This document shows positions 26,737 to 36,553 of a stretch of 64,000 nt of DNA, piece after piece (the stretch's first letter is position 1; each line of letters opens with the position of its first letter). The notes beneath the pieces are model-generated. The model was given only the letters and a program-made list of their open reading frames with translations. It did not search any database and was not told where the DNA came from. This stretch comes from Bacillus sp. THAF10 (GTDB lineage: Bacteria; Bacillota; Bacilli; Bacillales; Bacillaceae_I): positions 2,336,001 to 2,400,000 of the forward strand of contig NZ_CP045403.1 in assembly GCF_009363695.1 (NCBI RefSeq), given 5' to 3'. The position numbers and the translations under genes were made by a program.

Positions 26737-28197
26737 TTGCAAACTACTAACAAAAAGCTAACAACCAGCTGGGGTGCACCTGTTGGAGATAATCAAAACT
26801 CGATGACAGCTGGATCTAGAGGACCTACCCTGATCCAAGATGTTCATTTACTTGAAAAGCTTGCTCATTTTAACCGTGAGCGTGTTCCTGAACGAGTGGT
26901 TCATGCAAAAGGTGCGGGAGCACACGGATTCTTTGAGGTGACCAATGACGTAACACCTTACACGAAAGCAGCATTTCTTTCAGAGGTTGGCAAGCGAACT
27001 CCATTATTTGTCCGTTTCTCTACAGTTGCTGGGGAAAATGGCTCTGCCGACTCGGTTCGTGATCCACGGGGCTTTGCCGTCAAGTTTTATACAGAAGAAG
27101 GAAATTATGATCTTGTTGGAAACAACACACCTGTTTTCTTTATTCGAGATGCTATTAAGTTCCCTGACTTTATTCATACACAAAAACGTCATCCAAAAAC
27201 ACATTTGAAAAACCCAAATGCAGTTTGGGATTTTTGGTCCCTTTCTCCTGAGTCCCTGCATCAAGTGACCATCTTGATGTCTGACAGAGGAATTCCTGCC
27301 ACTTACCGCCATATGCATGGATTTGGGAGCCATACATTTAAATGGGTAAATGAAGATGGAGACGGAGTTTGGATTAAATACCATTTTAAAACAGAACAGG
27401 GTATCAAAAACCTTACAGAGGAAGTTGGAACAAAACTTGCTGGTGAAAATCCAGACCATCATACAGAGGATTTATATCATGCTATTGAACATGGAGACTA
27501 TCCATCCTGGAAGGTATATGTACAAATTATGCCGCTAGAGGATGCGAATACTTACCGTTTTGATCCGTTCGATGTGACAAAGGTTTGGTCCCAAAAGGAT
27601 TATCCATTAGTGGAGGTTGGTCGCATGGTGCTCAACCGTAACCCAGAAAACTATTTTGCGGAAGTGGAGCAAGCCACCTTCTCCCCTGGCACATTGGTTC
27701 CGGGTATTGATGTGTCACCTGATAAAATGCTGCAAGGTCGCTTGTTTGCCTACCATGATGCCCACCGATACCGTGTTGGGGCCAATCATCAGGCACTACC
27801 AATAAACCGTGCAAAAAATGAAGTAAACAACTATCAGCGTGACGGTCAAATGCGCTTTGATGACAATGGCGGGGACTCTGTTTATTATGAGCCGAACAGC
27901 TTGAATGGACCAACGGAGTCACCAGAAGATAAGCAGGCTTCCTATAGTGTTTCTGGTGTTGCTGAGAGTGTCGCATATGATCATAACGACCATTACACGC
28001 AAGCGGGAGATCTGTATCGCTTAATGAGTGAAAACGAGCGAAATCGTTTAGTAAAAAATATTGTTGGGGCAATGGCTCCTGTAGAAAGTGATGAAATTAA
28101 ACTTCGTCAAATAACTCACTTCTATAAAGCTGACCCTGAATATGGAACAAAAGTAGCCGAAGCCCTTGGGTTGAAAATCCCACAAGAAATTCGCTAA
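26737..28197 (+). CDS. katA: Vegetative catalase KatA
   Basis: KatA is a haem catalase that dismutates hydrogen peroxide. The 486-residue protein has the catalytic histidine in [12 protein letters not shown], the asparagine in [11 protein letters not shown] and the haem-ligand tyrosine in [14 protein letters not shown]. The TTG at 26737 has GAGGTG six bases upstream and gives the family length; a longer reading from 26689 would start inside the promoter. The gene is monocistronic, with a PerR box before it and a terminator after it. Confidence 0.97.
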   Translation: MQTTNKKLTTSWGAPVGDNQNSMTAGSRGPTLIQDVHLLEKLAHFNRERVPERVVHAKGAGAHGFFEVTNDVTPYTKAAFLSEVGKRTPLFVRFSTVAGENGSADSVRDPRGFAVKFYTEEGNYDLVGNNTPVFFIRDAIKFPDFIHTQKRHPKTHLKNPNAVWDFWSLSPESLHQVTILMSDRGIPATYRHMHGFGSHTFKWVNEDGDGVWIKYHFKTEQGIKNLTEEVGTKLAGENPDHHTEDLYHAIEHGDYPSWKVYVQIMPLEDANTYRFDPFDVTKVWSQKDYPLVEVGRMVLNRNPENYFAEVEQATFSPGTLVPGIDVSPDKMLQGRLFAYHDAHRYRVGANHQALPINRAKNEVNNYQRDGQMRFDDNGGDSVYYEPNSLNGPTESPEDKQASYSVSGVAESVAYDHNDHYTQAGDLYRLMSENERNRLVKNIVGAMAPVESDEIKLRQITHFYKADPEYGTKVAEALGLKIPQEIR

Positions 28198-28232
28198 ACA
28201 TAACATTGCAATTCTCTTTTATTCTCATATCT

Positions 28233-28276
28233 AAAAAAACCAGCAGGCACCCTTATCCAGTGCCTGCTGGTTTTTT
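28233..28276. terminator. Bidirectional terminator between katA and the WG-repeat gene
   Basis: AACCAGCAGGCAC and GTGCCTGCTGGTT form a 13-bp stem flanked by A and T runs on both sides. It ends katA on the plus strand and the converging minus-strand gene. Confidence 0.92.
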
Positions 28277-28284
28277 GTTTGAGG

Positions 28285-30018
28285 TTAATGAAACGACCGC
28301 CAAAACGCTCCTTTTTTATCAATGATGCTATTAATCTCTTTAAACGGTATTTCAAACGTGGGGAACCCTGCTGCATAAGGGGCGATTTCGTATGGAGTAA
28401 AGTAAAGAAATAGCGAATCACTCGAAACGTAAAATGGTTGATCAGGTTGGATTCCCTTGTAAGCATCGGGGAAATAATCTTCAGGGTTTTCCGCAATTTG
28501 CTTTCCTACGATTTCACTCAAAACCTTCACATAATCACTATCTTTTTTAAACAAATCCTTCAGCTGATAAATTTGGCCAGACTTAATGTCTATAGGGACC
28601 ATCATTTGTGTTGGCATGCCATGCGCGGCCCCAAATGGATAGTTGTACGCACTTAACTCAAGAATTACCAGGTTCTTGTTGAAAAATTGGATATCAAAAT
28701 CACCCGTGAAGTTGTAATCTAATTGTTGGTTAGGCGGAATGGGAACGACTTGTGATTGAACGCTAAGATACTCGTTAACTTTCTTTTCTGCTTGTTTATT
28801 TTCCATCCCTTGAAGTTGCGGGTAATACACGAGGTAGTCTTTGTTTGGACGGTATTTTTCTTCCATTACGGAAACAGTTTTGGTTAAAGGTATTTCTGTG
28901 TTTTGACTCCAGACAAGCTTACCAGTTTTATCATAGTAAGATAAACGCTGATCCACAAAGGCTTTTACAAGTTGCCCTTCTATTGTTAGAGTGCCTATAC
29001 CATCAACGATTGGTAGAGATTTTACCTGTCGACCATTTTTATCGACAAAAAACGTCTGTAGTCCTTTGGTTACGGAACTGTACTCTCCTTGATAGTTTCC
29101 TATTTCACTATAGACAAACTCGCTTAAAAGTTTTCCTGTCTCTGCATTCGCCAAGGCATACATGGATCCAACAAAGGGTTCCTCAGGATTCAAGGCCTTT
29201 CCAACTGAAACACGGTTTCCACCTAAAATATTCATGTCATTATGTTTTGGAGAAATGATGTACTTGCCAGTTTTATCAATCAATCCGAACTCATTTTGAT
29301 AGTCTGTTGATTGATTCACTACCGCTCTTCCGCCCTGAAATGGGAGGGCCATTCCAAATTGCGGGGGAATGATGACTTTTCCTGTTTCATCCACATATCC
29401 TGCTTTATCCTGGTAGGTTTTCTTAAATGAAAGGAGTCCTTCACTCAGTCCATTCATTTGCTGATAGGGAAACGTTTGTAGCTGGGATCCAGTAGAATCC
29501 AGTAAGGCATACTGATCTTCTCTAACTTGGACAAGTCCTTTTCCTGTATTAAAATCATAAACATTTAGATATCTTGCAGGGATGGCAACTCTTCCGTTCA
29601 AATCTAAATAGCCATAGCGTGTGGTGTCATTTTTGGTTTCTTGATAAACCGCCCGTCCTCCCTGGTATGGGCTGATGTAATCGTACTTTTTTTCTGTGAG
29701 GACCTTTCCTTTTTCATTAATGACTACCGAACCACCTTCATTTAACATCGCAATGGCTCTGCCCTCTGTAAATGGCAAGATTGTGGCGTAAGATGGTTTT
29801 ACCACAAACTTTCCTGTTTGATTGATTATCCCAGTTCCTTCTCTCTTACTTACTATCGCCAATCCGTTTTGTTGAAAACCATTGGCATTAGCATAGGCTG
29901 GCTTTAAAACAACTTTACCTTTTTCATCAATATAGCCCCATTTTGTTCCTTCTACCGTTTTTACGGGTGCAGGAAAAAGCCTTGGCTTTACAATTCTGCT
30001 AAAAAACCTCCCAAACAT
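28285..30018 (-). CDS. WG-repeat protein with a C-terminal DUF3298/RsiV-like domain
   Basis: The roughly 577-residue protein has about eight WG (KWG) repeats over residues 1-330, each with a core such as WGYIDEKGKVVLKPAY, FGLIDKTGKYIISP or AGYVDETGKVIIPP. From about residue 400 it has a DUF3298-type domain like the extracytoplasmic part of RsiV: VNEYLSVQ, then YFTPYEIAPYAAGFPTFEIP. No clear signal peptide is visible, only a short basic, aromatic N-terminus. The ATG at 30018 follows GGGGTG. No function is known; WG repeats are thought to mediate protein binding. Confidence 0.8.
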   Translation of the reverse strand: MFGRFFSRIVKPRLFPAPVKTVEGTKWGYIDEKGKVVLKPAYANANGFQQNGLAIVSKREGTGIINQTGKFVVKPSYATILPFTEGRAIAMLNEGGSVVINEKGKVLTEKKYDYISPYQGGRAVYQETKNDTTRYGYLDLNGRVAIPARYLNVYDFNTGKGLVQVREDQYALLDSTGSQLQTFPYQQMNGLSEGLLSFKKTYQDKAGYVDETGKVIIPPQFGMALPFQGGRAVVNQSTDYQNEFGLIDKTGKYIISPKHNDMNILGGNRVSVGKALNPEEPFVGSMYALANAETGKLLSEFVYSEIGNYQGEYSSVTKGLQTFFVDKNGRQVKSLPIVDGIGTLTIEGQLVKAFVDQRLSYYDKTGKLVWSQNTEIPLTKTVSVMEEKYRPNKDYLVYYPQLQGMENKQAEKKVNEYLSVQSQVVPIPPNQQLDYNFTGDFDIQFFNKNLVILELSAYNYPFGAAHGMPTQMMVPIDIKSGQIYQLKDLFKKDSDYVKVLSEIVGKQIAENPEDYFPDAYKGIQPDQPFYVSSDSLFLYFTPYEIAPYAAGFPTFEIPFKEINSIIDKKGAFWRSFH

Positions 30019-30103
30019 AAAAAAAATCACCCCACCAGTTTTTCAATATCTTATGGAAAACAGGTAGGGTAGGTGAATGACCTTATTATGAAGTTAAATG
30101 GTA

Positions 30104-30643
30104 TTACATCTTTCCACTAGCTTTTTCTTTCGCTTTTTCAAAGAGTGATTCCTTAATTTTATATACGGAGGAAACATATTCTAGCTGCTGTGATTTCATA
30201 ATATCTATAGGTGTAACGTCACCAGTTACAAGATTTTCTACTAGATCAATGCCGATATGCTGGTAGGCTTTATCAATAATTTCTGAGCAAATATATCGAT
30301 CCTGTTCATGAATGATAATGTTCCAGCGAAAAAATCTTTTCACACATAGTGAAATTAACCTCCACCAGTCATAGCCCTTCGATGTTGAAATTTTTCTATG
30401 AATAAAGGCTAACATTTGCTCTTGTTGCCCAATTGACAGCTTCGTTTTCAAACGATAGAGATCGTATTCCTTGTAAGGATTTTTCATAATTTCCATTTTC
30501 TTATGTAAATCTACTTCACAAATATTCTCCTGATCAACTGCAATAGTGACATGTGTGTACGGTGATTTTAAGAAAAAGCGAATAAAAGGACTTACGTTGC
30601 AATTTCCCTTCACAAAAAGTAAATCTCCTACCTCCATTTTCAT
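30104..30643 (-). CDS. YiiX-type permuted NlpC/P60 papain-like protein
   Basis: The 179-residue protein resembles permuted papain-fold NlpC/P60 enzymes of the YiiX/YaeF group. It begins VGDLLFVKGNC, has a candidate catalytic histidine in YTHVTIAVD and a candidate cysteine in RYICSEIIDKAYQHIGIDL. There is no signal peptide, so it would act in the cytoplasm. Members may act on lipids or amide bonds, but the substrate here is unknown. Confidence 0.65.
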   Translation of the reverse strand: MKMEVGDLLFVKGNCNVSPFIRFFLKSPYTHVTIAVDQENICEVDLHKKMEIMKNPYKEYDLYRLKTKLSIGQQEQMLAFIHRKISTSKGYDWWRLISLCVKRFFRWNIIIHEQDRYICSEIIDKAYQHIGIDLVENLVTGDVTPIDIMKSQQLEYVSSVYKIKESLFEKAKEKASGKM

Positions 30644-30821
30644 CTATTCCACCCCAATATAGGAAAAATATCCCTCATTCAACTTCCTTCATTATACATC
30701 AAAAGTCACGGTTTTTATTAAATGTATCTAAAAGTTATCTACTTATTCGTTCTGAAGTATCAGTTGGAAACCAACATTCCTTGAATTATAATAGAAATAC
30801 TAGTTTGAAAGGATGTTTCAG

Positions 30822-31124
30822 ATGAATAAAAAAGACTTAGAAGCTGCAATTGTGGAAAATTATCAAAAAGAAGAAAACATGATGATACTCGTATTTGCAC
30901 AGTGGTGTATCAATCACAATTTAGACCCTATCGCACTTTATTCCAAAGCTTACCCAAATCAGACGAACAACCCTGCCCTACAACAAGCACTGGAATTAAC
31001 AGTTTCTAAGGAAGAAGCTGGTGAAATACCTGATCAAACCGTTCTCGGTGTTTTGTCCATGTTTGGAAATGATGATTTAGCATTTGTTGTAACAGAGGAA
31101 ATTTCAAAAAGAAAAGCCAATTAA
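30822..31124 (+). CDS. Hypothetical small soluble protein
   Basis: I do not recognise this 100-residue protein. It is acidic, probably helical and cytoplasmic (MILVFAQWCINHNLDPIALYSKAYPNQTNNPALQQALELT). The ATG at 30822 is preferred over one three codons earlier because AAAGG lies nine bases before it. It ends 91 bases before the haloperoxidase-like gene on the same strand. Confidence 0.7.
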   Translation: MNKKDLEAAIVENYQKEENMMILVFAQWCINHNLDPIALYSKAYPNQTNNPALQQALELTVSKEEAGEIPDQTVLGVLSMFGNDDLAFVVTEEISKRKAN

Positions 31125-31215
31125 TTTCCATGTGGGGTATCGTTCTGTTTCTAACATATATCTTTCTTTTCCTTCATAAAAAAGTAGAAGAACTTTTGAA
31201 GGAGTGGAGCGAAGG

Positions 31216-31926
31216 ATGCGTTCAGAATATAGACTTTGGTCAGCATGGCCCTATCAAGAGGAACAGTCTCCCCCTGTTGGTGTACCACAAGCAGGCTTTT
31301 GGCCTATGTTTTTCATAAAAAGGGACAGTGAAAATAGATTTTTCGATCCTTTTGGAAGAGAGATTCAATGGCAGATTAAACCGCCGCTTACAATTGACTG
31401 GAATGCCGAGCTTGCACTCGTTGAACGTACAGTGAATTCAGTAACTCCTCAGCAAATTCAAAGTGCAAGTTACTGGGCGACTGGTGAAATAGGTGAACGT
31501 TTTTCTACGATGCTCTATGAATATGCAGCAAAATATCCAATGGGCTCTCCAAATTGTGCCCGTATGCAAGGATTCTTTCATGCAACCTTGAACGACGTCT
31601 TTGTTGTCTGCTGGTATCTAAAATATATGTGGGACGTTGCAAGACCTAATCAATATGGAAGGCATATTCCAAAGATCATAGATACACCACGCTTTCCTGC
31701 ATATCCGTCTGCTCATGCCAGTTTGGCAGGGGCAGCGGACATATTAATGACGTATTTCTTTCCAGAAGAGGAAGCTAATATCAAAGCGACAACGGAAGCA
31801 AGCGCACAATCAAGATTGTACGCTGGGGTTCATTTTGACGCAGATAATAAAGAAGGCTTACGTCTAGGAAGACAAATTGGAAAAATTGCCGTGGAGATTT
31901 TACAGGTGCAAAATGTTAAACAATAA
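31216..31926 (+). CDS. Vanadium-dependent haloperoxidase / PAP2 superfamily protein
   Basis: The 236-residue protein has the three vanadate- or phosphate-binding motifs of this fold, in order: MWDVARPNQYG, FPAYPSAHASLAGAA and SRLYAGVHFDADNKEGLRLG. The spacing suits the soluble haloperoxidase-like branch, without the membrane helices of lipid phosphatases. PSAH replaces the common PSGH. It could be a haloperoxidase or an acid phosphatase; no neighbour decides. The ATG at 31216 has GGAG eleven bases upstream; a GTG at 31204 overlaps that site. Confidence 0.8.
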   Translation: MRSEYRLWSAWPYQEEQSPPVGVPQAGFWPMFFIKRDSENRFFDPFGREIQWQIKPPLTIDWNAELALVERTVNSVTPQQIQSASYWATGEIGERFSTMLYEYAAKYPMGSPNCARMQGFFHATLNDVFVVCWYLKYMWDVARPNQYGRHIPKIIDTPRFPAYPSAHASLAGAADILMTYFFPEEEANIKATTEASAQSRLYAGVHFDADNKEGLRLGRQIGKIAVEILQVQNVKQ

Positions 31927-31962
31927 TCATGATAGCTGAAAAATATGATGACATAGCGTTCA

Positions 31963-32392
31963 TCATCTTTCTGTTTTATCGTGAAGGACAGGTGCCTCCT
32001 CCATATTCTCTATCCAAAGAATTTCCTGTCCATCCACCCCTTCTTTTATCCAAGCATCACGACTAGAACCTTCTCTAATCCACGTTATATAAGGATAAAC
32101 AGATTGCGGATCACGATCATACTTATTTTCTTTTGGAAACGTAATTTGTTGTTGTTCACCTGTGAAAAGGTCTAGTCTTAGGTCCACAAACCCCTTTGGC
32201 GTGAATTATTGGATTTTCCTGATGAAGTTTTTGGAGCAAATTTATTTCAAGATTGCTTTTGTCTTCTGAAAAGTGCTTTTTTAATATGTAACGTTTTTGA
32301 TTACCATCCTTTAATAAAAATGCTCTTTCATATAATGTTTGAAATTCTGTTGCCTCTATTCCCCACTTTTGCCCAATTTCCATTGCTTTCAT
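31963..32392 (-). pseudogene. Truncated phosphotransferase N-lobe joined to an unrelated fragment
   Basis: A good ribosome binding site (AGAGGAG) and ATG at 32392 start a frame of 78 codons. It reads like the N-lobe of an aminoglycoside/spore-coat-type kinase (ERAFLLKDGNQKRYILKKHF, NLLQKLHQENPIIHAKGV). It then runs into a short out-of-family tail. A second frame, 32187-31963, encodes VDLRLDLFTGEQQQITFP and ends WIENMEEAPVLHDKTER, resembling the tail of another protein. The kinase catalytic loop (HGDxxxxN) is absent. A deletion that joined two gene remnants is the likely explanation. Confidence 0.6.
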
Positions 32393-32406
32393 GCTCTACT
32401 CTCCTC

Positions 32407-33204
32407 TTAAACATATAAAACCCGCCATTCACATACTTCATCCATCCCAAGGTTTTTATAAACGCTACGGGCAGCAGGATTGGAATAAAACAAATACGGA
32501 ACTTTTCCTTCTATTAAGAGTTGATCAAACAGTGCTATTAATACTTCTGTGCCATAGCCTTTCCCGCGAAACTCTGGATCTGTAAACACGCCAATAATAA
32601 TCGCACTTGTTTCTGTCTCTTTTACAGTTGCTGCACAAGCAACCATTTTCCCATCTATTGCAACATAGTAGTTTCTATTCGACGTTTCTACTATCTTTAT
32701 TTTTTCACAATCTATATAGGCTTGTTTGTCCTTAGGAAGACTTCCCTTAAATTCCTCAGTTAGAGAAAACAAGTTATACTGCATTCCAAGCTCATCTTCC
32801 GTTTTCACCCGCTTCATCCGGAGTTCAGGATACCTTCTACTTGCTTTGATTTGATGAACAGCCCCCATATATGAGGAGCTATCATGAGTGATATTTAGGT
32901 AGGGTACGAGTTTTTCCACCATTCTACTTGGGCCTGAGATTTTATGATAAGTCACTTGTTTTATGAATGGTGTAAAACATTCAACACTCTGATTTGTGTT
33001 TTCATAAAAAAATAAGTTTCCTTCATTTTGAAAAAGAATAGCGGTTAATTTATTGTTCTGAAAACTACCAAACACTTGAACATTTGTTGCCGCATATTGA
33101 CTAACAAGCAAATCATTCAATACGAATTGATAATTTTTTTCGTCCTTTCCAAACAACTCGATGACACTTGGATGATGCTCTAATGATAATCGACGTACTT
33201 CCAT
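32407..33204 (-). CDS. GNAT family N-acetyltransferase
   Basis: The 265-residue protein has a divergent N-terminal GNAT-like half and a typical acetyl-CoA-binding half. IIGVFTDPEFRGKGYGTEVLIALFD contains the R-G-x-G-x-G pyrophosphate loop, and LFYSNPAARSVYKNLGM is the final helix and strand. It is cytoplasmic; the substrate is unknown. It lies among small accessory genes, directly upstream of the truncated kinase. Confidence 0.85.
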   Translation of the reverse strand: MEVRRLSLEHHPSVIELFGKDEKNYQFVLNDLLVSQYAATNVQVFGSFQNNKLTAILFQNEGNLFFYENTNQSVECFTPFIKQVTYHKISGPSRMVEKLVPYLNITHDSSSYMGAVHQIKASRRYPELRMKRVKTEDELGMQYNLFSLTEEFKGSLPKDKQAYIDCEKIKIVETSNRNYYVAIDGKMVACAATVKETETSAIIIGVFTDPEFRGKGYGTEVLIALFDQLLIEGKVPYLFYSNPAARSVYKNLGMDEVCEWRVLYV

Positions 33205-33249
33205 TGTGTTCTCCTTCGCTTGGTAGTTAAAAAATGTAAAAAACGTTTC

Positions 33250-34064
33250 CTATTTCAAAAATATCATGTTCATCTTTTGTTCCTGGATGTCCAAATCTGG
33301 ATAGTGTTGTTCGATAAGAAAGACCGTTTCCTGAACAAGTTTCTCTAATAAATCAAAAGCTACAACTGAATCACTAAGCAAAACTTGATTTACCCTTTCT
33401 TCAAAGTCATATGGTGTGATGGTCATACTTTGTTTTGTTTGCAAGCCATTTGAATGATGGATGATGTACATATAACCTATTTAGTCCAAAAAGAGCTCCC
33501 ATCAGTTTTATCAAAACTTCCTGTTTGACTCCATGTATCGTCTTGTCTTTTTATCAATGCTCTTCTGTTATTCCAGCGATTTCCTAAAAATAAATTTTCT
33601 TTTATCATTGCTTGAGAAAGTTTTTCCGGATAAAAAAGTATCCTTCTCTTTAAATCTTCTACCTTATAATTTCCATATAAAGGTAAACCATCATGAAGTG
33701 ACGCAAGGATACATTGTTTATCGTAATTTGTATCAAAAAAATGACAAACATCATCAATAATGTTCTCCACTGTAATGGTCAAAAAATTACTAATTTCAAG
33801 CTTTATCCCACCCTCTGTTATAAACGATTCAGACCACTCATCATCTTCAAATGGATGGAAGGATAAAACAGTGCCGTTTACTGATTGTATAGGTAAATGT
33901 CTGTCTATATCGGTAGGGGCAGTTTTCCAAAAAATATGTAACTCGATATCCGAGAATTCATCCTCCCACCCATTGGCTACCGAGCCTGTCAATAATATTG
34001 CCTCTACCTTCGGATTTTCTTTATATTTGTTTGCTAGTTGTTTTGCAGTTTGTTTTAAATTCAT
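33250..34064 (-). pseudogene. Nucleotidyltransferase (DUF4037-type), broken by two frameshifts
   Basis: From 34064 the frame encodes an N-terminal nucleotidyltransferase domain (ILLTGSVANGWEDEFSDIELHIFW, with the GS and DxE metal site) down to RALIKRQD. The expected continuation is in the +1 frame: KTIHGVKQEVLIKLMG, then ALFGLNRLYVHHPSFKWLANK. The last part returns in a third frame (SMTITPYDFEERVNQVLLSD) and ends at 33250. Family members have these three pieces in one chain, so the gene has at least two frameshifts. The left frame stops early at 33477. Confidence 0.75.
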
Positions 34065-34117
34065 GTTGGTTCCTCACAAATGTTTAATATGTTTTATAAA
34101 TTGCTAAGTACAAAAGT

Positions 34118-34552
34118 TCAAACCTTATAAGACTGATCTCTCACCACCACTGTTTGTGGCGTGAAACGAATCAAAACAGTGGAATCGTCAAGGTTACGAA
34201 AACGGGAATCCCAATTCTCTTCATTTTTTCCTAAGTACTTCGAGATAATTTCGAAAACAATTTCAGAGCGAAAACGTTCCACTTTTCCAATACCTCTGAA
34301 GCCTGCATGAAATACTTTTCCCGTTTTTACATCAAAGTCCACAATTCCTAGCGCACACTTTGGGTTTTTTTGAATCCTTTTGGGAAAGGAGTCTGACTTC
34401 GTTCCAATAATCCATATTTCGTTATTTTCCCAATGAAACCAGACAGGAGAATCTTTGGGTGTGTCCTCCTCCACCGTAGCAAGGTGGGCAAAAAGTGGCT
34501 TTTTCAACATACTATCTAAGTCAAAGGTGTGTTTCCCCTTCAAAACTTGCAT
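34118..34552 (-). CDS. Pyridoxamine 5'-phosphate oxidase family protein
   Basis: The 144-residue protein has the split-barrel flavin-binding fold: LFAHLATVEEDTPKDSPVWFHWENNEIWI, then TKSDSFPKRIQKNPKCALGIVDF. Such proteins bind FMN, F420 or haem; classical PdxH residues are not all visible, so it is unlikely to be the vitamin B6 enzyme. Its start overlaps the end of the PP2C gene by 32 bases, with AGGTGG six bases upstream. Confidence 0.85.
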   Translation of the reverse strand: MQVLKGKHTFDLDSMLKKPLFAHLATVEEDTPKDSPVWFHWENNEIWIIGTKSDSFPKRIQKNPKCALGIVDFDVKTGKVFHAGFRGIGKVERFRSEIVFEIISKYLGKNEENWDSRFRNLDDSTVLIRFTPQTVVVRDQSYKV

Positions 34553-35390
34553 TCTTATCCACCTCTTTATTATGATTTTCTGTCAGTTCTCGATAATCAC
34601 TAGGCAATGTCCCTCTTTCCACCACATCAATAGACCAAGAAATGATCGTGGTACTGTCACGCACATTATTTAATTGAATATCACGTAAGAGTACGTGAAC
34701 TCCTGAAGTCACATCCATCCCCTTAAACTTTTCAAATATATTCTCAGGCTTGTGATAGCTTGTATTCGGACATTCTAGGAGCCCATCAGTTGTTAAAAGG
34801 ATATGATTGGTGCCTCTCCGCAATTCCTTTACACCAGTGCTGTAGGTAGGTACCTTTTTATGAAACGTGCTTTCTTTTCCCACCCATTCGAAAAAACTTC
34901 GATGATTCAATTGATATTCACCAAGTCGAGCTAGTTCAGGATGGTATATAAGTAGTGCACAATCTCCTACTGAAAACCACCAAAGGTAATTTGATTTCCT
35001 AAAAGCAATGAGACAAGCTGTTTCTCCATTTACTCTTTGGCATTTTAGGAGGAAATCTGGACTATCAAAAATACTTAGGATTTTTTGTGATAACGTTTTG
35101 AAAACTGTTTGCAAAGGTAGATTTAGTACTTCTAAAATGGCTTTCTTATTCTTTCCCATTGTCTTCACTACCAAATCTGCACTTTCTGCTGAAGAATGTG
35201 CATCTAGCACGATAGCAAACTCCCATTCTCCCTTTTCATCCAGCCATAAAAGAGCACCATCTTCATTTTTGTACTGCCCTGCATTGGAGTTCCCACCAAA
35301 AAGGCCACAAGTAACTCTGTCTTGATAAGTTGAAATGCTAATTTCATCGACATAATGCATTCGGCTGCCTACCCAGTTAAATCCATTCAT
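34521..35390 (-). CDS. PP2C-family serine/threonine phosphatase-like protein
   Basis: The roughly 289-residue protein has the metal-binding motifs of PP2C phosphatases: NEDGALLWLD near residue 42, FAIVLDAHSS near 58, a conserved FSVGDCALLIY and LLTTDGLLECP. The usual DGH is DAH here. No other domain is seen. The start is uncertain: the ATG at 35390 has only a weak ribosome binding site, while one at 35435 overlaps the stop of pepE and may be translationally coupled. Its target is unknown. Confidence 0.78.
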   Translation of the reverse strand: MNGFNWVGSRMHYVDEISISTYQDRVTCGLFGGNSNAGQYKNEDGALLWLDEKGEWEFAIVLDAHSSAESADLVVKTMGKNKKAILEVLNLPLQTVFKTLSQKILSIFDSPDFLLKCQRVNGETACLIAFRKSNYLWWFSVGDCALLIYHPELARLGEYQLNHRSFFEWVGKESTFHKKVPTYSTGVKELRRGTNHILLTTDGLLECPNTSYHKPENIFEKFKGMDVTSGVHVLLRDIQLNNVRDSTTIISWSIDVVERGTLPSDYRELTENHNKEVDKNASFEGETHL

Positions 35391-35428
35391 ATGATATTCT
35401 TCTTTCTCGTTTTGTTCACATGAGCTCC

Positions 35429-36124
35429 TTAACATGTTTCTTTCCCAAGATAGATCGTATCTAATTCTCTCTCCTGAAGTTGACTAACATAATAAGCTTT
35501 CGCTTCTGTTCTAGAACTGACAGCCTTACTCAGCTTGCCATCAATAAAATGGAGAGCAACACCATCATCAGCTGCAATACCCGGCTTTAACTGATTTGAA
35601 TGGATGAAATTTTGATAGGATGGTCTCCTTTTGCTTTCTCCATCGTAATGCGGAGAGTGGCTGCCTTCCAAAAATCCTAGACACACTAACGTTTCTAGCT
35701 CGTTCCCATAGGAGTCGGTCAAGCCTTCTTCAAACCAGCAAAGAGAACCTGCGCTAATACCACTAAGAACTATTCCTTTTTGGTAGGCTTTGTGCAAAAT
35801 TTCGTCAAGGCCCCATTCTTTCCAGAGCACAAGTAAGTTTCTTGTGTTCCCTCCGCCAACAAAGATAATATCCTGATCTAATAAGTAAGTTTGAAAGTTC
35901 CTAGTATGTGGTTGAAAAAGAGACAAATGAGAAGGTTCACAATTCTGTTTCTCAAAAGCTTGGTAAAATCTATCTATATAGTTTTGAGCGTCACCACTTG
36001 CGGTAGGAAGAAAACAAATTTTCGGGCGTGATGCTTCAGCTTGATTCAGAATATAGATATCTAATAGTGGATTTTCTGGTTCCATTGAAAAACCGCCACC
36101 ACCAAGGGCAATAATTTGTTTCAT
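35429..36124 (-). CDS. pepE: Peptidase E-like serine dipeptidase (family S51)
   Basis: The 231-residue protein has the S51 nucleophile elbow LSGISAGSLCW, the N-terminal IALGGGGFSME and the oxyanion-side GGGNTRNLL. Family members cleave aspartyl dipeptides, but this one belongs to the general S51 group, so specificity is not proven. It is cytoplasmic and heads a tightly packed run with the PP2C and oxidase-like genes. Confidence 0.85.
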   Translation of the reverse strand: MKQIIALGGGGFSMEPENPLLDIYILNQAEASRPKICFLPTASGDAQNYIDRFYQAFEKQNCEPSHLSLFQPHTRNFQTYLLDQDIIFVGGGNTRNLLVLWKEWGLDEILHKAYQKGIVLSGISAGSLCWFEEGLTDSYGNELETLVCLGFLEGSHSPHYDGESKRRPSYQNFIHSNQLKPGIAADDGVALHFIDGKLSKAVSSRTEAKAYYVSQLQERELDTIYLGKETC

Positions 36125-36276
36125 GTGGCTTCTCCTTTACTATGTAAGATTTTTAATCCATATTATACCACTACATTCGATTTAAAGTGACAAAATTCAG
36201 AATATAATTAGCATAAATGGTTGAATATGGTACAATTTATGTAGAGAATGGTTTTTATTTTGCAAGGGGGATAGAG

Positions 36277-36531
36277 ATGGAGCTTTTCTGGATTTGGGGG
36301 ATTATAATAATTGCATTCGTTTTATTTGTTATCATCGTAAATGCTAGCAGATTTGATAACAAAACAGTTTTAGAAATAGGCGTTATTGCATTGGGCTTGG
36401 TTGTTTCAGGAGGGATAAGCTTTTACATAGCAGGTATGCTTCAGGTGCTCAATCCTTTTACCGGGGGATTTGGAATTATTTTGTTCTTAACTGGTGTATT
36501 TTTGCTTTTTGTAGCTTTATTTCGCAGATAA
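36277..36531 (+). CDS. Small membrane protein, unknown
   Basis: The 84-residue protein has three hydrophobic segments (IWGIIIIAFVLFVIIV, VLEIGVIALGLVVSGGISFYIAGML, FGIILFLTGVFLLFVALF) and ends RR. The ATG at 36277 has AGGGGG six bases upstream; an open extension to 36217 lacks such a site. I do not recognise the family. Confidence 0.7.
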   Translation: MELFWIWGIIIIAFVLFVIIVNASRFDNKTVLEIGVIALGLVVSGGISFYIAGMLQVLNPFTGGFGIILFLTGVFLLFVALFRR

Positions 36532-36553
36532 AAGGGAGTTAATTAAGGCAAAT

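Noticed and set aside
27004..27462. 152-codon frame antisense to katA
   Set aside because: It is a shadow of the strongly conserved catalase frame, without a ribosome binding site or recognisable domain.
28845..29258. 137-codon frame antisense to the WG-repeat gene
   Set aside because: Shadow of a real gene in another frame with no supporting features.
31130..31318. 62-codon frame before the haloperoxidase-like gene
   Set aside because: It overlaps the well-supported gene in another frame and has no ribosome binding site.
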